Below, piece after piece: positions 46,272 to 54,097 of a DNA stretch of 64,000 bases. Origin of the DNA: an uncultured Lachnospiraceae bacterium (lineage in GTDB: Bacteria > Bacillota > Clostridia > Lachnospirales > Lachnospiraceae). The stretch is from assembly GCA_947564735.1 (NCBI GenBank), contig CANOEC010000002.1:124001-188000 (forward strand). Reading direction: 5' to 3'. The first letter of the stretch is position 1; every line of letters begins with the position of its first letter. The position numbers and the translations under genes were made by a program. The notes below the pieces were generated by a model that made no database searches, was not told the origin of the DNA, and was given only the letters and a program-made list of their open reading frames with translations.

Positions 46272-47981
46272 CTATATACGCAGTCTCCTATAACGATTGA
46301 TACATGCGGTAATCTCCTGTTTCCTCGGTCTGGCAAGCTGGGACGACACGTCCCCATGCTCAAAAAGGCTTTCGAGCCCTTTTTGGGCAAGCTGTTCCTC
46401 CAACATGTCCACAATCTGCCCGATTTCCTTCTTACCATCCATCATCTTAAGCTGCGCATATTTTAGCAAATAGGCGAGCGCCGCCGTCTGCTCCTGATCT
46501 TTTAGCTGCTCTAAATAACGCAGCTCCACGCTCTCCTTCGCAAGAGAAAGTTCGCTTGTTCCCATCGTCTTTATCTTAATCCGGTCTTCTTTGCGAAGCG
46601 CCATATCCGGCTGCGGACATCTTTTTCTGTTAAATTCCGGAAATGCTCCGGCTCCCGGCAGGTCGCTCTTTGCTTCATTGTCATATTCTTCCGCCGCCTT
46701 TTTCGCCCTGTCCGTGATATCGATAGGAACATACTCCTTCATCTGGATAATCGTGTCAGCCATGTGAAAGAATGCGCCGGAGCTTCCTGCCACAATCACG
46801 GACGATACACCCATGTCCTCATACATTCCCCGTACTCTGTTGATAAAGGGCGTAATCGGCTCCTCGCCGGGCGTAATCACCTGCGCCATCAGCCGGTCGC
46901 GCACCATGAAATTCGTCGCTGAAGTATCCTCATCAATCAAAATCAATTTACTGCCGCTCTCTAACGCTTCCATCAGGTTTGCCGCCTGCGAAGTACTTCC
47001 GCTGGCATCCTCCGTGGAAAAATGTACCGTATCTTTTTTGTTCGGAAGATTCTTGATAAAGGGGGAAATATCCACTCCCGTAATGCTCCGCCCGTCTTCG
47101 GCACGCAGCTTAAAAGCGGAACTGTCCGTAATGACAAGTTCTCTGCCGTCCCCCAATATATGATTGTACACGCCATTCTGTAATGCCTGTAAAATTGTAG
47201 ACTTGCCATGGTAACCGCCGCCCACAAACAAAGTGATCCCTTTGGGAATCCCCATTCCTGTAATCTCTCCCCTGTGAGGAAGGTTTAATGTTGTCCTCAA
47301 ACTCTCCGGTGATAGGAAAGTTACAGCATCTTTCATAGGTTTTTCAGATACTCCGCTCTCTCTTGGAAGAATGGAACCGTCCGCAATAAAAGCGCATAAT
47401 CCTTTCCCATCCAGACATTCTCTGATATACTGCTGGTCCTCGCACAGCGAGATGGCTTTTTTCAGTTTCTCTTTATCTATATTGGCATAATACAAACTCT
47501 TCTGCACACAATCGGGAAGAATGTCAAAAAGCATCTTCTCCAGTTCTCTCGCGTTAATTGTCCGCCCGTTCGCCGGAAATCCCGCCTCAAACCGCAGCGT
47601 CACATCACCGTCGGCAATCCGCAGCGCCGTGCGCTCCAACACCTGCTGACCGCAGCGGGAAACCGTCATCAGTCCGCTCTTACCGGATCCTTTCGCCTGA
47701 AAACTGCCGCCGGACACCCATCTTCCAAACAATCTTGTCAAGTGGTCCTGCAAAGTTATTCTCTTTGCCGGCGTTTCATAATATTCTGCCGGAAATCCCG
47801 CCTTACCTTTCTGTACGCGCACAGAGAGTCTGGAAGGAGCCGCAAACGGGTCCCCCTGCACATGGTCAATGGACAACACATAACCGCCAAAATTATATTG
47901 TCCCCTCAATTCCTTGTATGCAGGATAGCCTCTATGGTCAATATTTTTAAGCTTTGTCCGTAGTTCTGTAGCAGTATTCAT
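46272..47981 (-). CDS. ABC_ATPase-domain P-loop protein (COG3044 type)
   Basis: 569 residues from the ATG at 47981; upstream codons to 48110 lack a binding site. The Walker A is GGGYHGKST (about 254-262), Walker B LILIDEDTSATN (about 347-357), with a signature-like STEDASGSTSQAANL before it. The N-terminal 230 residues and the C-terminal helical part are specific to this family. No membrane segment is present. The family is widespread but has no assigned function; nucleic-acid handling is a reasonable guess. Neighbouring genes do not help. Confidence 0.82.
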   Translation of the reverse strand: MNTATELRTKLKNIDHRGYPAYKELRGQYNFGGYVLSIDHVQGDPFAAPSRLSVRVQKGKAGFPAEYYETPAKRITLQDHLTRLFGRWVSGGSFQAKGSGKSGLMTVSRCGQQVLERTALRIADGDVTLRFEAGFPANGRTINARELEKMLFDILPDCVQKSLYYANIDKEKLKKAISLCEDQQYIRECLDGKGLCAFIADGSILPRESGVSEKPMKDAVTFLSPESLRTTLNLPHRGEITGMGIPKGITLFVGGGYHGKSTILQALQNGVYNHILGDGRELVITDSSAFKLRAEDGRSITGVDISPFIKNLPNKKDTVHFSTEDASGSTSQAANLMEALESGSKLILIDEDTSATNFMVRDRLMAQVITPGEEPITPFINRVRGMYEDMGVSSVIVAGSSGAFFHMADTIIQMKEYVPIDITDRAKKAAEEYDNEAKSDLPGAGAFPEFNRKRCPQPDMALRKEDRIKIKTMGTSELSLAKESVELRYLEQLKDQEQTAALAYLLKYAQLKMMDGKKEIGQIVDMLEEQLAQKGLESLFEHGDVSSQLARPRKQEITACINRYRRLRI

Positions 47982-48389
47982 AATTGATATGTCTCCTTTT
48001 CTGATTCGGTATATACGGAAAATGCTGATTTGCACTTCCTTTGTTTTTATCCGCGTATCCATCCTATTATGTACAATATGAAAATTATAACACTTAGCCG
48101 ACCGTCCCACAATGCTCTATCTCTTTACAATCGAAATATATCCTTACAGTCAAGAACTACTCCGCAGGCAGCAAGGCGTCAAAAATAATATATCTCCCAC
48201 TTCCAAAAATCATGAATAATTGATAACACAGAATCCCCATTTCGTAACCAACCACTAAAAAACTCTCCCACATGTGACGAAATGAAAAATATCTAAATTT
48301 ACTGCATATACATCGCATCCTTACTTTCCCAAAGGCTGCTTCACAATAGTATGCGATTATATGGCAAACCATAGATAAGGAGGTATTCT
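47982..48389. other. 408-bp gap between two divergent genes
   Basis: The stretch is AT-rich and should hold the promoters of both flanking genes. A 71-codon open frame on the minus strand (48157-48372) has no binding site or recognisable composition and I do not treat it as a gene. I see no clear repeat. Confidence 0.4.
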
Positions 48390-49241
48390 ATGAATCCGTT
48401 CAACATTATGGGCATCAATCAGCCCACAACGATATATAATACACCCACCATAACTTCTTCCAAGAAACCGGAAACTTCAAGCACTTTCAAAGATGCTTTA
48501 GAAGAAAGCGCCGTCGATGCCTTCAAAAGAAGACGTCCCGACTGTGCCAGACATGTGGACCAGCAGGTGAAAGCCGGCAGAGCCGTAAAAGAACGAAACG
48601 GCGTCATAGGCCTCTCTACCGAGGATATGACTATGGAAGAATATCAGGCATATTTCTATGGTCTTCTTGAAACAATTCCCTATGACTCCACACGAGTCAA
48701 TGATACCAGTATTATTACCATTTCCGAAAAAGGCTGGGAACAGATGCGTAAGGACCCCGATTACGAGTCATGGATTCTCGGATATTTTGTGGAAGACCGC
48801 TCGGTGCGCAATCCTTTCTTTGGATGGGGAAACGATGCCGGCTGCATGATTACCGAACATTTTGGCGCTTCTATCGAGGAACACCACGGCGAAGGCTTCA
48901 GCAAAGCTGCCCTCAACGGAAATTCAGATAAAGACGCGGATGACGATGAGGAAGACTGGTGGATTAAACGGCATAAGAGAATGAAGAAATTGATACGGGA
49001 ACAGGTCGAACGCACCTCGAAAAAAGATGCCGCAAAAAAAGCCGCAGTCAAAGAGGAATACGCAAAACAACAGTATCTGAGCAGTCAAAGACAGCACCTC
49101 TTCCTTACGTCCGATACAACGGCTTCGGTAAACGACATGGCAAGACCCAATCCGGAAGGCATCGCCGCCTCCATGGCTGCTGCGGCTTATGTCAATACAA
49201 TAGACTTATTCGGAACCGGAATGGTTGGCGATATACATTAA
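48390..49241 (+). CDS. Conserved clostridial hypothetical protein
   Basis: 283 residues, AAGGAGG before the ATG. No signal peptide or membrane helix. The central part (about 75-150) has LSTEDMTMEEYQAYFYGLLE and ISEKGWEQMRKDPDYESWIL, a pattern seen in uncharacterised Lachnospiraceae proteins (DUF6033-like by impression only). A charged coiled region (about 190-235) and a C-terminal Ala-rich helix follow. The N-terminus MNPFNIMGINQPTTIYNT is Thr/Ser-rich. No function can be assigned. It ends at a good terminator. Confidence 0.65.
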   Translation: MNPFNIMGINQPTTIYNTPTITSSKKPETSSTFKDALEESAVDAFKRRRPDCARHVDQQVKAGRAVKERNGVIGLSTEDMTMEEYQAYFYGLLETIPYDSTRVNDTSIITISEKGWEQMRKDPDYESWILGYFVEDRSVRNPFFGWGNDAGCMITEHFGASIEEHHGEGFSKAALNGNSDKDADDDEEDWWIKRHKRMKKLIREQVERTSKKDAAKKAAVKEEYAKQQYLSSQRQHLFLTSDTTASVNDMARPNPEGIAASMAAAAYVNTIDLFGTGMVGDIH

Positions 49242-49255
49242 TACCATATTATAGA

Positions 49256-49285
49256 AGGTGCGGCAAAAACCGCACCTCTTTTATG
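49256..49285 (+). terminator. Terminator of the conserved hypothetical gene
   Basis: AGGTGCGG (49256-49263) pairs with CCGCACCT (49270-49277) around CAAAAA, followed by CTTTTATG. It lies 15 bp after the stop codon. Confidence 0.85.
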
Positions 49286-49448
49286 TAATAAAAAAATGTA
49301 ACAGCGTAAATCATTCAAAGGGAATACAAGGCATTCCCTAAATCGAGTTGGCTGGCATTCTACTTTTCATGTTCTTTCTGAAATCTTCCACATCGCCATT
49401 TTCTCTGCCCTTATGGCAGACTCCTCTATGCAGTTACACCTGTTTTTC

Positions 49449-50759
49449 CTATTTCTCCAATGCCCAGATATCCTTATTACGCCTAAAATACAGACACACG
49501 CCGATTCCCGCAAAGGCTATCACGAAAAACAGAAACGCCGCTCCGCTTCCTTTTCCGCTGCCAAACAGCTTCGTCAGGATACCATTTTCACGCTGTGCCT
49601 CCATAATCGGTTCAAACACTTGGTCCACCAGAAAACCGCCGAGAAAATACCCGATGGGTATCGTAAAAAACTGAAACGAATTTCTTACGGAATATACCCG
49701 TCCCTGCATTTCCTCCGGCACATGCAGACGCATAATGGCGTCCAGATTCGTGTTCATAAGAGGAATCGCAATCCATCCGAGGAATCCGCCAATACACCAG
49801 ACAAGCGGTGTCCTTCCGAACGCAAGCAGGAAATTCTCCGTACTCATGGATAATAGCAGACAGTTGCAGATAAGCCGCACCCTGCTCTTCGGTTTTTTGA
49901 CAAACGACGCCAGAATGCTTCCCACAAAAGTGGTCACGCCAATCACTGCATTCACCAGCCCCAGTGTCCGTTCGCTGCCGCCGTTTCTTGAAAGCATCAT
50001 CGCCGGAAAAGCTGCATCATAAATGGAGGCAACCAGATTAATCGCTGCAAGGAACATAATCAATCCAAAAATTCCTCGTTCCTTGCGAAGATAGGTCAGC
50101 CCTCTTTTGGCGGAAACGAGCAATTTCTCCTCCCTTTCTGAAGCCTCTTCACTCTCCGGAATCCGTATGCCGAATGCCAGCGTTACAAACGCCACCCCGA
50201 ACGTAAATAAGTCAAACGCTACAATCGCATTCATTCCAGCGATTCCCATAACCGCTGTCGCAATAATCGGCGTCATAATGGAATTTAAGGAACTGGCAAA
50301 ATAACGCATTCCGCCTACACGCTGATAATATTTCTTGGGCAGCACCCTCGTGGTCGCCACCTCAGACGCCGGCTGCTGTACCGTGTTCATAAGACCATTG
50401 AATCCGTTAATCAGATATAAATGCCAGACCTGCAGCGCATCGTTCTTCATTAAAACCAGCATCACAATCGTACTGGCTGCCGCCAGTGTATCGCATACTA
50501 ACATTGTCGCCTTTTTATTCCACTTATCGCTCAAAGCACCCGCAAATATACTAAGCAGCACATACGGCGCATAAGAACTCACCATCAAAAGCGCCGTCAT
50601 AAGCGCGGAACCCTTCTGCGTATAAGACCAGATTACAAGTGCATAGCCTGTCATCGCACTCCCCAGCCCCGAAAAGGACTGTGTACTCCACAGTAATAAA
50701 TAGGTTTTCATCTCTCCCAAAGCATGGAAGAACTCCTTGTTTTTTATTTTATTTTTCAT
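49449..50759 (-). CDS. MFS transporter
   Basis: 436 residues with about twelve helices. The loop 2-3 motif is FAGALSDKWNKKATMLVCDT, and the centre has a long cytoplasmic loop (about 185-215). It belongs by eye to the MFS_3 exporter type (EntS/MefE-like). The S66 peptidase gene is 89 bp upstream on the same strand, so the two may form a unit that deals with a peptide-like compound. The substrate is unknown. Confidence 0.88.
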   Translation of the reverse strand: MKNKIKNKEFFHALGEMKTYLLLWSTQSFSGLGSAMTGYALVIWSYTQKGSALMTALLMVSSYAPYVLLSIFAGALSDKWNKKATMLVCDTLAAASTIVMLVLMKNDALQVWHLYLINGFNGLMNTVQQPASEVATTRVLPKKYYQRVGGMRYFASSLNSIMTPIIATAVMGIAGMNAIVAFDLFTFGVAFVTLAFGIRIPESEEASEREEKLLVSAKRGLTYLRKERGIFGLIMFLAAINLVASIYDAAFPAMMLSRNGGSERTLGLVNAVIGVTTFVGSILASFVKKPKSRVRLICNCLLLSMSTENFLLAFGRTPLVWCIGGFLGWIAIPLMNTNLDAIMRLHVPEEMQGRVYSVRNSFQFFTIPIGYFLGGFLVDQVFEPIMEAQRENGILTKLFGSGKGSGAAFLFFVIAFAGIGVCLYFRRNKDIWALEK

Positions 50760-50848
50760 AGACTTTGCTCCTTATGTTCCAATTTTATCGTATTTGAAAC
50801 ATGCAAAGCCCAAGAGCAGTTTTCCTACTCCATGCAATCACTGCCCGA

Positions 50849-51781
50849 TCAGACTTTGCATGGAGCGTATGCACTCATTAATTTCATTGTTCTCCCAACT
50901 TCCTTTCCAATCCAGACTGCCTTCGCGTCCGTCCCGTGTCCAATCTGACCCGTCACTGCAACCGGCATCTTCATTCCAGCGTATCTGCGCACAAGCGCTC
51001 GGATGTCCGGTTCATATTTTTTATGCTGCATCTCGGTAAATGTTCCAAGTAAAATCCCGGAAATTTTCTGAAAAACGCCCATTTGCTCCAACTGACACAA
51101 ATAGGTTTCTATCCGGGCAGCATCTCCCCGATAACTTTCCAACAGCAATATCTTATCTGTCAAATCCGGCATATACTCTGTTCCCGCCAGTTTTAAGAAA
51201 CATCTGATATTGCCGCCTACTACGATGCCGCGCATTGTCCTGTCATTCTTATCCGCTGACGCCGGCGGTCTTTCTTCCTCATCATTTCCGGAAAGAAAAT
51301 GATAATCCGTCTCAAAAAGGTCGTCAGCATCGCCGATAACCGTATTCTTAAAATCATTCGTCTGCTGCTCTCCATAATCGTAAATCAGATTGCGAATCTG
51401 ATACAGCACCGAAGCCTTCCCTGTTTTGGCATAAATTGCATTGATTACAGTAGTAAGGTCACTGTATCCCCAGAACACCTTACTACTATCCGCAATCACA
51501 TCATAATCCAGATAAGGCAGTACCCCGTTTGCCAAGTCGCCGCCGGAAATATCAAATATCCCTTTGATTTCATCGTCACGATAAAAATCCATCAGCGCGC
51601 TGGCACGCTCCAATCCCGTGCTGCTATATCCCTCTTCAGTCACATAAATATGTTCACTAAATATAGGTTCCAAACCGATGTTCCTCAGAACCCTTTCTAG
51701 TTTTTTGATTTTTCCTTCATATTCTCTGCTTTGCCCGTTTGAGCAACAGACAATTCCTATTTTTGAACCGGCAGCTATCAT
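50849..51781 (-). CDS. S66-family peptidase (LD-carboxypeptidase / MccF-like)
   Basis: 310 residues. The nucleophile block is FWGYSDLTTVINAIYAKTG (S107). The acidic residue is in ILLLESYRGD, and the histidine in GQIGHGTDAKAV (about H282). The family includes peptidoglycan recycling LD-carboxypeptidases and MccF, which cuts microcin C-type peptide-nucleotides. The loop composition does not let me separate them. There is no signal peptide, so it acts in the cytosol. The MFS exporter follows. Confidence 0.88.
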   Translation of the reverse strand: MIAAGSKIGIVCCSNGQSREYEGKIKKLERVLRNIGLEPIFSEHIYVTEEGYSSTGLERASALMDFYRDDEIKGIFDISGGDLANGVLPYLDYDVIADSSKVFWGYSDLTTVINAIYAKTGKASVLYQIRNLIYDYGEQQTNDFKNTVIGDADDLFETDYHFLSGNDEEERPPASADKNDRTMRGIVVGGNIRCFLKLAGTEYMPDLTDKILLLESYRGDAARIETYLCQLEQMGVFQKISGILLGTFTEMQHKKYEPDIRALVRRYAGMKMPVAVTGQIGHGTDAKAVWIGKEVGRTMKLMSAYAPCKV

Positions 51782-51810
51782 CTCATGAACCCTCTTTCAC
51801 TATATCCTTT

Positions 51811-52090
51811 CTACTCATAAACTTCAATAATAACTTTCTCTGCCATAAATTCTTCCCCTTCAAAACGTCCCTGTGCTTCCAGACCGATACCCTCGCTAAT
51901 CTCCGTAAAAGCCGCTTTCTCTACGTCAATGCCTGCGCCTCCGCCCTGAATCCTCCACCGCTCATACACAGTCCCTTCTGTACACCGTACCGTCACCCGT
52001 TCTTCTTCCGGGCTGCCTGCTTCCGCCCCCTGCCGCCAGCATTACAAGCGCCAATACTACAGTTGCCATCATACATCTTCTTTTCATCAT
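51811..52090 (-). pseudogene. Small secreted protein gene with a single-base frameshift
   Basis: The frame starting at ATG 52090 (GAGAGG upstream) encodes MMKRRCMMATVVLALVMLAA, a signal peptide. It then runs out of phase at a run of five G on the coding strand (52026-52030). With four G the protein continues as AGAEAGSPEEERVTVRCTEG and ends WRIQGGGAGIDVEKAAFTEI...EVYE at 51811, about 93 residues with an AEA signal-peptidase site. The two halves fit so well that the gene is either freshly broken, phase-variable, or the base is a sequencing error. Function unknown. Confidence 0.6.
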
Positions 52091-52266
52091 TGGTTTCCTC
52101 TCTTTGCTGTTATTTTCTGGCACAGACCGTTCAAATCTGCACACATCGTAAGATTTCGCTGTCAAAAGATACTCTGTTGACAACTGAATCAGTATAGCAA
52201 AGAATTTTCTAACCTTTCTCTAAGCGATTTATTCAGATATTTCTTTTATACTTTTTTTAATTTCTA

Positions 52267-52317
52267 TTGAAATCTCTTCTTTCCAATAGTATGATTAGTT
52301 ATACAAATCATACTATT
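52267..52317 (+). promoter_or_regulatory. Promoter and 12-bp perfect inverted repeat upstream of the AbrB-type regulator
   Basis: The -35 TTGAAA (52267-52272) and -10 TATGAT (52290-52295) are 17 bp apart. AATAGTATGATT (52285-52296) and AATCATACTATT (52306-52317) form a perfect inverted repeat with a 9-bp centre that covers the -10 and the expected start. This is an ideal site for repression, most simply by the AbrB-family protein encoded 87 bp downstream. Confidence 0.75.
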
Positions 52318-52403
52318 ATAACATAGACAGCAGTTTTTCCTACATAACAAGAAAATCTGATCTTTGGAAAAATTTCCTATAAATAATTAACGGAGGAACA
52401 ACT

Positions 52404-52610
52404 ATGAATAAACCGGCAGGCAAAAACGCATGGACCGTAAAAATCGGTGAAAAAGGTCAGTTCGTCATTCCAAAAGAGGCGCGTGAAATGTTAGATATCC
52501 ATCCCGGCGATACGATTCTGGTACTCGGAGATGTAAAAAGAGGAATTGCGATTCCGCCGAAATCAATGATGGAGAAATACATTTCCATGATTTTCGGTGA
52601 ACTATCCTGA
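52404..52610 (+). CDS. AbrB/SpoVT-family DNA-binding protein
   Basis: 68 residues. The swapped-hairpin domain is read as WTVKIGEKGQFVIPKEAREMLDIHPGDTILVLGD. Such proteins bind DNA as dimers or tetramers, often at palindromes of their own promoter. CGGAGGA precedes the start. The glycosyltransferase gene follows 110 bp later on the same strand; this pairing of a small AbrB protein with a transport or surface-modification gene is common in clostridia. Confidence 0.9.
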   Translation: MNKPAGKNAWTVKIGEKGQFVIPKEAREMLDIHPGDTILVLGDVKRGIAIPPKSMMEKYISMIFGELS

Positions 52611-52720
52611 CCGCTCCTTTTATAACTGATTACACATTTTTTGCGATTTGGATGTCAAAAGGTACTTTTCAAAAAAGGGCACATGCACAAATTGTATTCT
52701 GCAAAACGGAGGTATTACCC

Positions 52721-53956
52721 ATGAGTAAAATTGTATTTTTCTGTATCCCGGCACACGGACACACCAATCCCACATTAGGCGTCGTACAGGAATTGACTGC
52801 ACGAGGGCATCAGGTGCGCTACTACTCCTATCACTCTTTTCAAGAAAAAATTGAAGCGGCAGGCGCGGAATTTATCTCCTGTGATGCCTATGATGCAGAA
52901 CTTAATCTGACGCCCAAAGACGCCGAAAAAATCGGCAAAGACATGGCTTTCTCCACACATGTATTGGTAAATACAACGCTGGCTTTAGACGCCTTCGTTT
53001 GTGAAGATATGAAAAAATTCCGTCCCGACTGTATCGTGGCTGATTCCATGGCAATCTGGGGCAAAGCGGCAGCCTTAAAGCTACACATCCCGTTTGTCTC
53101 TTCCACTACCACGTTTGCCTTTAACAAGCATTCCGCCAAAGTGATGAAACAGAGTTTTGGGGAATTATTCCGCATGATTTTTTCCATGCCAAAGATAAAC
53201 AAAGACATCAAACGCTTACAGGATTACGGATATCCTATCCGAAATATCATGGATTTGATGCAAAGCGACCCTGAGACAAACACCATCGTCTACACCTCGG
53301 CTGCTTTTCAGCCATGTGCTGAGACCTTTCCCGACACCTACGCGTTTGTTGGTCCTTTAGTCAGACCCGTTACCGCACAATTGACAAAAAACAAAAAGAA
53401 ATTAATCTATATTTCCATGGGCACCGTCAATACGGATATGCTGCAATTCTACCAAAACTGCATCGCCGCGCTGGAATCTACCGATTATCAAGTCATTCTT
53501 TCTGTCGGTGAACTGGTAGATACCGGTGCATTCGGGAATTTGCCCGAAAATATTACTGTCAAGCCGCATGTAGACCAGATTGCCGTGCTTGCACAGGCGG
53601 ACGTTTTTCTCTCCCATTGCGGCATGAACAGCGTCAATGAAAGCCTATACTATCGTGTTCCTCTGATTATGTACCCGCAGACAACCGAACAGGGCGGCGT
53701 GGCAAACCGGGTTGCCGAGCTTGGCGCCGGCATTTTCCTTGGAGATGATACAAACACAGAGCATGGCGGTCGTCCGTCTGCAGCAAGCCGCAGTCACATA
53801 CCTTCTCCCGCCCAAATCCGCTCTGCCGTAGAAAGCGTATTACATAATGACTCTTACCGCCAGAACGCTTCCGCCATTTCAGACAGTTTTCAAAATTGTT
53901 CCGGTGCAAAAGGCGCGGCGGAGAAGATATTGGCGGTATGCAATCAGAAAAACTAA
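52721..53956 (+). CDS. UDP-glycosyltransferase, MGT (macrolide/YjiC-like) type
   Basis: 411 residues from the ATG at 52721 (GGAGG eight bases upstream), not the ATG at 52652. GT-B fold: N-terminal ACIPAHGHTNPTLG-like FFCIPAHGHTNPTLGVVQEL, and the C-terminal donor site FLSHCGMNSVNESLYYRVPL with PQTTEQGGVA. It moves a sugar, usually glucose, to a small hydrophobic acceptor such as a macrolide, flavonoid or lipid. The acceptor is unknown. Regulated together with or by the AbrB protein upstream. Confidence 0.9.
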   Translation: MSKIVFFCIPAHGHTNPTLGVVQELTARGHQVRYYSYHSFQEKIEAAGAEFISCDAYDAELNLTPKDAEKIGKDMAFSTHVLVNTTLALDAFVCEDMKKFRPDCIVADSMAIWGKAAALKLHIPFVSSTTTFAFNKHSAKVMKQSFGELFRMIFSMPKINKDIKRLQDYGYPIRNIMDLMQSDPETNTIVYTSAAFQPCAETFPDTYAFVGPLVRPVTAQLTKNKKKLIYISMGTVNTDMLQFYQNCIAALESTDYQVILSVGELVDTGAFGNLPENITVKPHVDQIAVLAQADVFLSHCGMNSVNESLYYRVPLIMYPQTTEQGGVANRVAELGAGIFLGDDTNTEHGGRPSAASRSHIPSPAQIRSAVESVLHNDSYRQNASAISDSFQNCSGAKGAAEKILAVCNQKN

Positions 53957-54020
53957 ATCTGCACAGCCTTTGCTTATATGGATTCGGGTGTCAAAAGGTG
54001 CTCTGGCGATTTTGTATTGG

Positions 54021-54091
54021 CAGATTGCACAAATTGCCCGCGCAGTCGTTTTGCAAAAGAGATTGTGATTTATTTGTGCAATCTGTTTTTT
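54021..54091 (+). terminator. Long-loop terminator after the glycosyltransferase
   Basis: CAGATTGCACAAAT (54021-54034) and ATTTGTGCAATCTG (54072-54085) pair perfectly over 14 bp, followed by TTTTTT. The 37-nt loop has its own weak pairing. It separates the plus-strand unit from the minus-strand M56 gene. Confidence 0.75.
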
Positions 54092-54097
54092 CCCTAC

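Noticed and set aside
48157-48372. Small gene upstream of the conserved hypothetical protein
   Set aside because: No binding site, unusual composition, and it lies in the promoter gap of two divergent genes.
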